NCBI GenBank assembly: GCA_963741305.1
Contig: CAVUHL010000003.1
Span: 6,076,001 to 6,140,000, forward strand
DNA: 64,000 nucleotides
Origin: DATMER01 sp963741305
Lineage (GTDB): Bacteria > Acidobacteriota > Thermoanaerobaculia > Multivoradales > UBA5704
Reading direction: 5' to 3'
Within the stretch, counting starts at the first letter, position 1; each line of letters opens with the position of its first letter. The position numbers and the translations under genes were made by a program. Below are positions 42,933 to 50,164 of this stretch, piece after piece. The notes beneath the pieces are model-generated. The model made no database searches. It was not told the DNA's origin and worked only from the letters and a program-made list of their open reading frames with translations.

Positions 42933-44327
42933 GTGAATTCCCCACAGCTCGACATCTACTTCATGGCCATAGGTGGTACAGGGATGGCTCCACTTGCCTG
43001 CCTTTTGCAAGAGCAGGGCCATAGGGTGCGGGGGACCGACGGCCCTCTTTACCCGCCGATGAGCACGCTCCTGGAGCGCGCCGGCATCCACCCCCAGGCC
43101 GGGTACGACCCCGCCCACTTCGAAACCCGTCCCGACCTCGTGATCGTGGGCAACGCGATCCATCGCAACAACCCCGAGGCGGTCGAGGCCGAGCGCCTGG
43201 GCCTGCCCGTGCTCTCGATGCCCCAGGCCCTGGCCCGGTTCTTCCTCTCCCGCCACCGGCCGCTCGTGGTGTCCGGAACCCATGGCAAGACCACCACCAC
43301 CGCCATCGCGGCCTGGGTCTACACCGACTGCGGCGCCGATCCCGGCTATCTGATCGGCGGTGCTCCCCTCAACCTCCCGGCGAGCTTCCACGACGGCGCC
43401 GGCCAGCGCTTCGTGATCGAGGGGGACGAGTACAACGCGGCCTACTTCGACCGCGGCCCCAAGTTCCTTCACTACATGCCGGACACGCTGATCCTGACCA
43501 GCGTCGAGTACGACCACGCCGACCTCTATCCCAGCCCCGAGGTCCTCTGGGACGCCTACTCGCAGCTCCTGCGCCTGCTTCCGGAGACGGGGCTGCTGGT
43601 CGCCTGCGGTGACGATCCCAAGGTCCGGGAGCTGGCCGCACAGGCCCCCTGCCGTGTCCTCTTCTATGGGCTCGACCCGGCCAACGAGCTCCACCCCGAG
43701 GGGGAGATCGTCGCCAGCCCGGAGGGAAGCCGCTTCCAGTTGGAAGGGGTAGATGTCCTGCTTCCAATGGCTGGAAGCCACAACGTCTCCAACTGCCTGG
43801 CCGTCTGGGCCGCGGCCCGGCACGACGGGATCCCGGCCGCGGACGTGGTCTCCGCCCTGGCCCGCTTCCAAGGTGTGAAGCGCCGGCTGGAAGAGCTGGG
43901 CACTGCCCGCGGTGTCACGGTGGTGGACGATTTCGCCCATCATCCGACCGCGGTGGACAAGACCCTGATCGCACTGCGGCAACGGTATCCCGATCGCCGC
44001 CTGGTCGTCCTTTTCGAGCCCCGGAGCCTGACCGCGGGCCGCGGTTTCTTCTATGAGCCCTACCGGAACGCCTTCGCCCGAGCCGACCGGGCGCTCTTCG
44101 CCCCGACCTTCCACGAAGGCCGCCTGAGCCCCGAAGAGCGGCTCGACTTCCACGCCCTGGCCGAAGAGATCTCCGCCGCCGGAGTCCCCACCACCGTGGG
44201 AGCCGACACGGCCGACCTCCTGCGGACCGCCCTTGAAGAGGCCCGCGAAGGGGACGTCCTGGTAACCATGTCCTCGGGCTCCTTCGACGGCATGCCCTAC
44301 CGGCTCTACGAAGGATTGCCTAAGTAA
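42933..44327 (+). CDS. mpl: UDP-N-acetylmuramate:L-alanyl-gamma-D-glutamyl-meso-diaminopimelate ligase
   Basis: Mur-ligase family enzyme that attaches recycled murein tripeptide to UDP-MurNAc. 464 residues: LDIYFMAIGGTGMAPLACLL, GNAIHRNNPEAVEAERLGLP, the P-loop VSGTHGKTTTTAIAAW, FVIEGDEYNAAYFDRGPKFLHY, SVEYDHADLYPS and VVDDFAHHPTAV. The IGGTGM and EGDEYN patterns favour Mpl over MurC. Starts at GTG 42933. Converges with the thioesterase gene with an 8-bp overlap. The presence of Mpl implies meso-DAP peptidoglycan recycling. Confidence 0.92.
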   Translation: MNSPQLDIYFMAIGGTGMAPLACLLQEQGHRVRGTDGPLYPPMSTLLERAGIHPQAGYDPAHFETRPDLVIVGNAIHRNNPEAVEAERLGLPVLSMPQALARFFLSRHRPLVVSGTHGKTTTTAIAAWVYTDCGADPGYLIGGAPLNLPASFHDGAGQRFVIEGDEYNAAYFDRGPKFLHYMPDTLILTSVEYDHADLYPSPEVLWDAYSQLLRLLPETGLLVACGDDPKVRELAAQAPCRVLFYGLDPANELHPEGEIVASPEGSRFQLEGVDVLLPMAGSHNVSNCLAVWAAARHDGIPAADVVSALARFQGVKRRLEELGTARGVTVVDDFAHHPTAVDKTLIALRQRYPDRRLVVLFEPRSLTAGRGFFYEPYRNAFARADRALFAPTFHEGRLSPEERLDFHALAEEISAAGVPTTVGADTADLLRTALEEAREGDVLVTMSSGSFDGMPYRLYEGLPK

Positions 44328-44742
44328 TCAGCCGCTCCAGGCAGGCGCGGATGCCCGGCGGCATGGCCGTCGGCTTGCGTGTCTGGCGATCGACGAAGAC
44401 GTGCACGAAGTGGCCGGTCGCCGCCGGATCGGCCTCTCCCTGCCGGAACAACCCGATCTCATAGCGCACCGACGAGTTGCCGAGCTTCCCCACCCGCAGC
44501 CCGGCATCGACGGCCTCGGGGAACGCGAGCGGCTGGTGAAACTGGCAAAACGTTTCGATAGCCAGGCCGATCGTCCCGCCGCCAGCGATGTCGAGGCCCC
44601 CTTCGCGGATCAGGTACTCGTTGATGACCGTGTCGAAGTAGGAGTAGTAGACGACGTTGTTGACGTGGCCGTAGATGTCGTTGTCCATCCACCGTGTCGG
44701 GATGGCAAGGAAATGCCGGTAGGCGGCGCGCGTTTCACTCAC
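44320..44742 (-). CDS. Acyl-CoA thioesterase, 4HBT hotdog family
   Basis: 140 residues with TRWMDNDIYGHVNNVVYYSYFDTVINEYL, the catalytic-Asp and oxyanion region of the 4-hydroxybenzoyl-CoA thioesterase family, and SSVRYEIGLFRQGE. It hydrolyses an acyl-CoA of unknown chain. GTG start overlaps the alcohol dehydrogenase stop as GTGA, so the pair probably acts in one pathway. Confidence 0.88.
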   Translation of the reverse strand: MSETRAAYRHFLAIPTRWMDNDIYGHVNNVVYYSYFDTVINEYLIREGGLDIAGGGTIGLAIETFCQFHQPLAFPEAVDAGLRVGKLGNSSVRYEIGLFRQGEADPAATGHFVHVFVDRQTRKPTAMPPGIRACLERLIT

Positions 44743-45839
44743 AACGTGAGAATCTGGCGGATGGCGCCGCCCGCCGCAAGGCGATCGAAGCCGGCGTTGA
44801 CCTCTTCGAGCGGCATGCGGTCGCCCATCAGTTTGTCCACCGGCAGCCTGCCCTGCTGATACAAGGCCATATACCGCGGGATGTCACGCAGCGGAACGGC
44901 CGATCCGATGTAGCTCCCCTTGACGGTGCGCTCCTCTGCGACGAGGTTCACATGCTGCACCGCCCACTTGTGCTCGGGGTGAGACAAGCCGGCCGTGATC
45001 GTCGTGCCGCCGCGGCGCGTGCCCCTGTAGGCGAAATCCATCGCATGCACGGAGCCGGCCATTTCGAAAGCGTAATCGACGCCACCTTTGGTGTACTCGC
45101 GCAAGCTGGCCAGCGCTTCCGCCTCCCCGGCATTGAATGTCGCAGTGGCGCCCAATTGTTTTGCCAGCGCCAGCTTGTCTTCATTGAGATCGACCGCGAT
45201 GACCTCGCGGGCGCCAACGAGGATGCCGCCCAGCAAGGCATTGAGGCCGACGCCGCCGAGCCCGACCACCGCAACCATCGAACCGGCAGGGACCCCGGCC
45301 GTGTTCACCACCGCGCCGACACCCGTCAGGACCGCGCAACCGAACAGGGCCGCCTCTTCGTACGAGAGCGATGGATCGAATTTGATCAGGGACCGGCGCG
45401 ACACCACGGCGTGCTCGGAAAAAGCTGAAACTCCGAGATGATGGTGCACCTCGTGGCCGTCGAGGTGCAGGCGGCGCTCGCCGCAAAGCAGCGTACCGTT
45501 GGTGTTCGCAACCGCCGCCGGTTCGCAAAGGGCCGGGCGGCCTTCGGAACACGGGATACAGCCGCCGCAGCTAGGCACGAAGACCGCGACTACCCGGTCA
45601 CCCGGCCTCAGGTCGCGCACACCCGGACCGCACTCGAGCACCTCGCCGGCCGCTTCATGGCCGAGGGCCATCGGCACCGGCCGCGGCCGGTCGCCGTTGA
45701 TCACCGAGAGATCCGAGTGGCACAGCCCCGCGGCGCGGATGCGCACGAGCACTTCGTCCTGCCCAGGCGTGTAGAGATCGAGCTCCTCGACCACCAGCGG
45801 CTGTCCGATCTGGTGAAGTACGGCGGCGCGTGTCTTCAT
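44739..45839 (-). CDS. Zinc-binding alcohol dehydrogenase (MDR family)
   Basis: 366 residues. Catalytic zinc ligands in AGLCHSDLSVI and GHEAAGEV, structural zinc cysteines in CGGCIPCSEGRPALC, and the NAD-binding VAVVGLGGVGLNALLGGI with the Asp of VDLNEDKL that favours NAD. Resembles class III-like medium-chain dehydrogenases. Coupled to the 4HBT thioesterase. The two genes look like a small catabolic cassette of a sort common in proteobacteria and could have been acquired, but I have no firm compositional evidence. Confidence 0.88.
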   Translation of the reverse strand: MKTRAAVLHQIGQPLVVEELDLYTPGQDEVLVRIRAAGLCHSDLSVINGDRPRPVPMALGHEAAGEVLECGPGVRDLRPGDRVVAVFVPSCGGCIPCSEGRPALCEPAAVANTNGTLLCGERRLHLDGHEVHHHLGVSAFSEHAVVSRRSLIKFDPSLSYEEAALFGCAVLTGVGAVVNTAGVPAGSMVAVVGLGGVGLNALLGGILVGAREVIAVDLNEDKLALAKQLGATATFNAGEAEALASLREYTKGGVDYAFEMAGSVHAMDFAYRGTRRGGTTITAGLSHPEHKWAVQHVNLVAEERTVKGSYIGSAVPLRDIPRYMALYQQGRLPVDKLMGDRMPLEEVNAGFDRLAAGGAIRQILTL

Positions 45840-45851
45840 GGACGGCTGAGT

Positions 45852-46085
45852 TTACAGCTTTGCGAGCTCTTCCTCGAGGAACGCCAACGCCTGCTCTAGA
45901 GAAGCCCGGCGGACGGCTGACCGGGTCGTCTCCATCTCCTGCAGGACGCGCCGCCGCGACAGCTCCAGCCCATCCCGCTTCTTCTTCAGCTCGCGCTGCT
46001 CCGGCGTGAGCGCTCCGCCCCGGTCCTGGCGCGAGTCGGTGTTCTGCTGCGACTCGACGGACTTGCTCTCGAATCCACGTGCCAT
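45852..46085 (-). CDS. Conserved small charged protein, 77 aa
   Basis: From ATG 46085 the product begins MARGFESKSVESQQ and continues with a charged helical stretch (PEQRELKKKRDGLELSRRRVLQE) and a second helix ending FLEEELAKL. I have seen similar openings in acidobacterial hypothetical proteins. Probably an alpha-hairpin or coiled coil in the cytoplasm. Function unknown. It ends 12 bp from the start of the alcohol dehydrogenase gene, possibly in the same transcript. Confidence 0.6.
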   Translation of the reverse strand: MARGFESKSVESQQNTDSRQDRGGALTPEQRELKKKRDGLELSRRRVLQEMETTRSAVRRASLEQALAFLEEELAKL

Positions 46086-46180
46086 GCCTGAAATCGCCTG
46101 CAAGCCGCGTGCAGGTGCGCTGACCATGGATTCCTATTCTGCGCAGATGCGTATATACTCAGCGCGAAGGAGGATTTACC

Positions 46181-46627
46181 ATGACAAGAGCGCTCGTGGT
46201 GTCCGGGTTGTTGCTCCTCTGCACCTCCGCTGTTTCGGCCTCTTCCCCTCCCGACGTTGCATCCTTCCTCAACTCTCTAAACGGATCCTGCGCCGCCCCG
46301 ATGCAGACCGCTGCCGGCAAGAAGGATGGCGGCGTCACCGCCTTTTCCTATTGCTCGGCGAACTGTGGCTCCTATTCCGTGAACTGCTCCGGCGCGACCT
46401 GCTCAGCGGTCGACCGTAGCTGCCCGGGGCAGCGGGGATACGTCCAGTGCGATGGAGTAACCACCTATTGCTCCCCCGCATGCGGTGCTGTGTGCAACGA
46501 AGGCTGGGTCGATTGGCGGGACAGCGGATGCTGCGGGGGCGGTTATCAGGAGTACGACATCTACGAGTGCATCAACGGGGCTTGGCAGCACGTGGACACG
46601 TTCTGCGACTCGGTCTCCTGCTTCTAG
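46181..46627 (+). CDS. Secreted cysteine-rich protein, 148 aa
   Basis: Signal peptide LVVSGLLLLCTSAVSA, then a mature part of about 128 residues with 15 cysteines, in clusters such as YCSANCGSYSVNCSG and RDSGCCGGGY. Expression signals are good: TATACT at 46154-46159 and AAGGAGG at 46167-46173 just before ATG 46181. No family recognised. The many Cys residues suggest a disulfide-rich extracellular protein, such as a small bacteriocin-like or surface protein; this is only inference. Confidence 0.72.
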   Translation: MTRALVVSGLLLLCTSAVSASSPPDVASFLNSLNGSCAAPMQTAAGKKDGGVTAFSYCSANCGSYSVNCSGATCSAVDRSCPGQRGYVQCDGVTTYCSPACGAVCNEGWVDWRDSGCCGGGYQEYDIYECINGAWQHVDTFCDSVSCF

Positions 46628-46650
46628 CAGGAAAGTCCGGCCAACCCGTC

Positions 46651-46720
46651 TGTAACCGTCTCCGGCCCTCCCTCGGAGTAGCGGCCGCTTTGTAACGTTC
46701 TCCGGCCTCGCGACTCTCTA
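46651..46720 (+). promoter_or_regulatory. Candidate ECF-type promoter region with two direct repeats
   Basis: TGTAACCGTCTCCGGCC at 46651 and TGTAACGTTCTCCGGCC at 46691 are near-identical and exactly 40 bp apart. TGTAAC is like the -35 element of many ECF promoters, and CGACTCTCTA at 46711 may supply the -10. It lies just upstream of the DoxX-like and ECF sigma genes, consistent with autoregulation. Confidence 0.45.
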
Positions 46721-46741
46721 CAGGTGAAGGACGACGACCCG

Positions 46742-47155
46742 ATGCCTACGAACCTGGAATCCCTCTACCGCCCCTTGTGGCTTACCTATGGCCTGGTCCC
46801 GCTGCTCGCGGGGCTCGACAAGTTCCTCAACCTGCTCACGGACTGGCCGAAGTACCTGAGCCCCGCGATCGCGGGGCTGCTGCCGGTCTCCGCCGAGACC
46901 TTCATGCACGCGGTCGGGATCATCGAGGTCGCCGTCGGCCTGATGGTGCTCACCCGCTGGACCCGCCTCGGCGCCTGGATCGCCATGGCCTGGCTCGTCC
47001 TGATCGCGGTCAACCTCGTCACCCTGGGCATGTTCGACATCGCCGTCCGGGACCTCGCGATGGCCGTCGGCGCCTATACCCTCGCCCGTCTCGCCGAGCT
47101 GCGGCATGAATCGCCAGCAGCTGTACCCGCGACATTCAGGGAGAGCCGGGCGTAG
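46742..47155 (+). CDS. DoxX-like four-helix membrane protein
   Basis: 137 residues from ATG 46742 with about four membrane spans: WLTYGLVPLLAGLDKFLNLL, ETFMHAVGIIEVAVGLMVL, LGAWIAMAWLVLIAVNLVTL and a fourth near AMAVGAYTLARL. The GLDKF and HAVGIIEVAVGL segments are DoxX-like. It lies 14 bp before an ECF sigma gene, so it may be regulated by it or modulate it. Confidence 0.75.
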   Translation: MPTNLESLYRPLWLTYGLVPLLAGLDKFLNLLTDWPKYLSPAIAGLLPVSAETFMHAVGIIEVAVGLMVLTRWTRLGAWIAMAWLVLIAVNLVTLGMFDIAVRDLAMAVGAYTLARLAELRHESPAAVPATFRESRA

Positions 47156-47169
47156 ACTCGGCAACTGAG

Positions 47170-47859
47170 ATGAGCCAGCCAGCCCTCCAACCCATCCTCG
47201 CGCCCTCCGCGCTCTCGGCCCTCTCGGACGAGGAGGTCGTGGAGCGCGTGCTGGCGGGGGACGCCTCGCTCTTCGAGATCCTGATGCGGCGCTACAACCA
47301 GAGGCTCTTCCGCGTCGCCCGCGCCATCCTCGCCGAGGACTCGGAGGCCGAGGACGTCATGCAGGAGGCTTACGTGCGGGCCTTCCGCGAGCTCGCCACC
47401 TTCCGCGGCGAAGCCCGGTTCTCCACCTGGCTCACCCGGATCGCCTGCCACGAGGCGCTGGCCCGCGCCCGGAAACGGCGGCGGCTGGTCCCCATCGGTG
47501 TTGGAGTCGTTGGCGAGCCTCCGGAACCTCTATCGGAGAACGCGGGTCCGGAGCGGGATATGGAAAACCGCGAGCTGAAAAGCGTCCTCCACGATGCCGT
47601 GGAGATCCTGCCCGATCCGCTGCGGACCGTCTTCTGCCTGCGCGAGGTCGAAGGCCTCTCGACCGAGCAGACCGCCGACGCCCTCGGTCTATCGCTGGAA
47701 AACGTGAGGGTGCGCCTGCACCGGGCCAAGCGCAGCCTGCGCCAGTTGCTCGACGAGCGGATCGGCCGCGAGGTGCGCCGGCTCTACCTCTTCGAAGCCC
47801 CGCGCTGCGACCGGATGGTCGCCGCCGTCTTCGCCCGCCTGGACCTGGATCAACCCTAG
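47170..47859 (+). CDS. ECF RNA polymerase sigma factor
   Basis: 229 residues. Region 2: LFEILMRRYNQRLFRVARAILAEDSEAEDVMQEAYVRAF with GEARFSTWLTRIACHEALARARKRR; region 4: LPDPLRTVFCLREVEGLSTEQTADALGLSLENVRVRLHRAKRSL. A C-terminal extension holds RCDRMVAAVFARL, often seen in ECF factors regulated by a zinc-dependent anti-sigma, yet no anti-sigma gene follows; a convergent zinc-ribbon gene does. Probably co-transcribed with the DoxX-like gene. Confidence 0.9.
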   Translation: MSQPALQPILAPSALSALSDEEVVERVLAGDASLFEILMRRYNQRLFRVARAILAEDSEAEDVMQEAYVRAFRELATFRGEARFSTWLTRIACHEALARARKRRRLVPIGVGVVGEPPEPLSENAGPERDMENRELKSVLHDAVEILPDPLRTVFCLREVEGLSTEQTADALGLSLENVRVRLHRAKRSLRQLLDERIGREVRRLYLFEAPRCDRMVAAVFARLDLDQP

Positions 47860-48485
47860 TACTTCGACCCGCACTCCGGGCAGAACTTGGGGCTGCCCTC
47901 GACCTCGTGCCCACAATCGCCGCAGCGGCGCTTGGCCGAGGTCGAGGTGCCGCACTCAGGGCAGAACTTGGCAGTGCCCACCTTGGAGCCGCAGGAGGTG
48001 CACGACACCCCGCGGACCGTGCCCAGGTCGCGGTCCTTCATCCAGTTCACATCGCGGGCCTTCTCGATTGCCTGCTCCCGGGCCGCTTCGGCCTGGGCGG
48101 CGGCGATCTCCTCGTCCATGTCCGGCGCGCAGCTTTCGCAGAGCTGCGCCTTGCCGTTGAAGCAGATGGGCCCGCAGACGTACCGGCCGCAGCGGGTGCA
48201 CTGCTTGAACATCGGCCGGATCTCGGCCGTGGCTTCCCGCAGGGCGGAATCGTGCGCCGGCCCGCCCACCGCGCGCTGGATTTCATAAGCGGTATCGGCT
48301 GCCTTGCCGAACAGCCCGCCAAACAGATTGCCGGCTACCTGAGCCGCCGATGCGGCCATGCCCATCTTCGAGGCCTTGAAGGTGGACATGTAGCCGTTGC
48401 CGCACTTCTCGCAGTAGAACTTGAACTGATAACCCCGGTCTGTCGAAAGATCTTCGTAGTTCCCCGTGAACTCGACGGTGGGCAT
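47856..48485 (-). CDS. Multi-zinc-ribbon protein
   Basis: 209 residues with several CxxC knuckles: FYCEKCGNGY near 25, QCTRCGRYVCGPICF and LCESCAPDMD in the middle, and two C-terminal zinc ribbons, SCTSCGSKVGTAKFCPECG and RRCGDCGHEVEGSPKFCPECG. A low-complexity acidic/Ala helix links the halves. Likely a cytoplasmic metal-binding scaffold; many bacterial proteins of this type occur with SPFH or membrane proteins. Function unknown. Overlaps the convergent sigma gene by 4 bp. Confidence 0.85.
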   Translation of the reverse strand: MPTVEFTGNYEDLSTDRGYQFKFYCEKCGNGYMSTFKASKMGMAASAAQVAGNLFGGLFGKAADTAYEIQRAVGGPAHDSALREATAEIRPMFKQCTRCGRYVCGPICFNGKAQLCESCAPDMDEEIAAAQAEAAREQAIEKARDVNWMKDRDLGTVRGVSCTSCGSKVGTAKFCPECGTSTSAKRRCGDCGHEVEGSPKFCPECGSKY

Positions 48486-48538
48486 GATGCTTCCTCTTGG
48501 TACGTGTGTATGGAGAGGCGTATGGTAGCACCGAAATT

Positions 48539-50164
48539 ATGGACCGAAAACGACGGCTCCTGCTGCTTCTGCTCACGGCCGCGCTCCTCGTGCGCCTCGC
48601 CCACTGGTGGGCGGTCCGCGACGAGCCTTTCTTCGCCTGGCTCGCCATGGACAGCCAGGAGTACGACCGCTGGGCCCAGGGGATCGCGGCCGGGGACTGG
48701 CTCGGCTCCGAGGCCTTCTTCCAGGCCCCGCTCTACCCCTACCTCCTGGCGGCCCTTTACAAGGTGTTCGGGCACAGCCTCGATGCAATCTACCTGGCCC
48801 AGATCGCCTTTGCGGTCGCCGGGGTCTGGGCGCTGTACCGCGCCGGCCGGGAGATTGGGGGGGAAACGGTCGGGCTGGCCGCGGCGGGGCTGGCCGCGTT
48901 CTATGGCCCGTTCCTGTTCCACGACGTCCACCTCCTCAAGGAGTCGCTGGCCGTTTCGGTGACCTGCTTCCTGCTCTGGGCCCTGGCGGCCCGGAGGCAT
49001 TGGCTCGCGGCAGGGCTCCTCCTGGGGGTGCTTGCCTTGCTGCGGGAGAACGCCTTGCTGCTGCTCCCGTTCCTGCTGCCGTGGGGAAAGGGCTTCGTCC
49101 GGAAGAGCGCGGCCCTGGTGGCCGGGCTGGTCATCACCCTCCTGCCGGTGGCGATCCGCAATGGGATCGTGGGCGGCGATTTCCTTCCCACCACCTTCCA
49201 GGGAGGCGTCAACTTCTACATCGGCAACAACCCCGAGGCGGATGGGACCTACCGGCCGATCGTCCCGGGCAAGCAGATCCCGGCGCTGGAGCGGCAGGAG
49301 CCGGTGCGGGTCGCGGAGCGCGAGCTTGGCCGGAAGCTCTCCCCCGGCGAGGTCTCGTCGTTCTGGATGGGCAAGGCCCTGACCTGGGCCGCGGAAAGCC
49401 CTGGGGACTTCCTGCGCCTCCAGTTCCGCAAGCTGGGCATGTTCTGGAGCTGGTACGAGCAGCCTGACGCGGTGGATTACTACTGGGTCCGTGGCCGCTC
49501 TCCCGCCCTCCGCTGGCTGGCGCCGGTCGAGTTTGGCTTCGTGACCCTCCTCGCGCTCGCCGGGCTCTGGATGATCCGGCGGAACCCCGGACCGTTCGCT
49601 CCCGCCCTGCTGTTTGCCCTGGGCTGGATGCTCTCGACGATTGTCTTCTTCCTCTTCTCCCGCTACCGGCTGCCGGCGGTTCCGGCTCTGATGCTCCTCG
49701 CCGCCGTCCCCCTGGCCCGGCTTCATGGCAAAGGTCCGATCCTCGCGGTCCTGACTGCCCTCATCCTTCCGCACCTCGCCGGGTTCGAGCCACGGCTCGA
49801 CCTGGTCCACTACAACCTGGGCCGGATCGAGGACGAACGGGGCAACCCGGACGCCGCCCGCGAGCATTACAAAGCCGCGTTCATCCTGAACCCGAGGGAC
49901 TTCCTGGCCTGTCTGAACCTGGGCAACCACGCGGCCCGGAACGGGGATTGGCTCACCGCCCTCCGCTTCTACGACCGGGCGGAAGCCCTGGAACCCACGT
50001 CAGACGACGTCCAGAGCAACCTAGGAGGCGTCTACCTGGCGATGGGGCAGCTCGACGAGGCCGAGGCGCGCTTCGACCGGGCCCTCGCCCTGAACCCGCA
50101 GAACCCCTCGGCCCTCCACAACAAGGAGATCCTCCGGCGGCTGCGCGGGCGTCTAGCGGGGTAG
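48539..50164 (+). CDS. GT39-like membrane glycosyltransferase with C-terminal TPR repeats
   Basis: 541 residues from ATG 48539. AMDSQEYDRWAQGIAAGDW (about 36) is the first-loop acidic motif of GT-C/ArnT-like enzymes, preceded by one span and followed by PLYPYLLAALYKVFGHS and about nine more spans. The last ~115 residues are TPR repeats (YNLGRIEDERGNPDAAREHYKAAF, LNLGNHAARNGDWLTALRFYDRAEALEP, SNLGGVYLAMGQLDEAEARFDRALALNP). Such membrane transferase-TPR fusions occur in bacterial O-glycosylation or polysaccharide export. Converges with the next membrane protein gene with a 12-bp overlap. Confidence 0.82.
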   Translation: MDRKRRLLLLLLTAALLVRLAHWWAVRDEPFFAWLAMDSQEYDRWAQGIAAGDWLGSEAFFQAPLYPYLLAALYKVFGHSLDAIYLAQIAFAVAGVWALYRAGREIGGETVGLAAAGLAAFYGPFLFHDVHLLKESLAVSVTCFLLWALAARRHWLAAGLLLGVLALLRENALLLLPFLLPWGKGFVRKSAALVAGLVITLLPVAIRNGIVGGDFLPTTFQGGVNFYIGNNPEADGTYRPIVPGKQIPALERQEPVRVAERELGRKLSPGEVSSFWMGKALTWAAESPGDFLRLQFRKLGMFWSWYEQPDAVDYYWVRGRSPALRWLAPVEFGFVTLLALAGLWMIRRNPGPFAPALLFALGWMLSTIVFFLFSRYRLPAVPALMLLAAVPLARLHGKGPILAVLTALILPHLAGFEPRLDLVHYNLGRIEDERGNPDAAREHYKAAFILNPRDFLACLNLGNHAARNGDWLTALRFYDRAEALEPTSDDVQSNLGGVYLAMGQLDEAEARFDRALALNPQNPSALHNKEILRRLRGRLAG

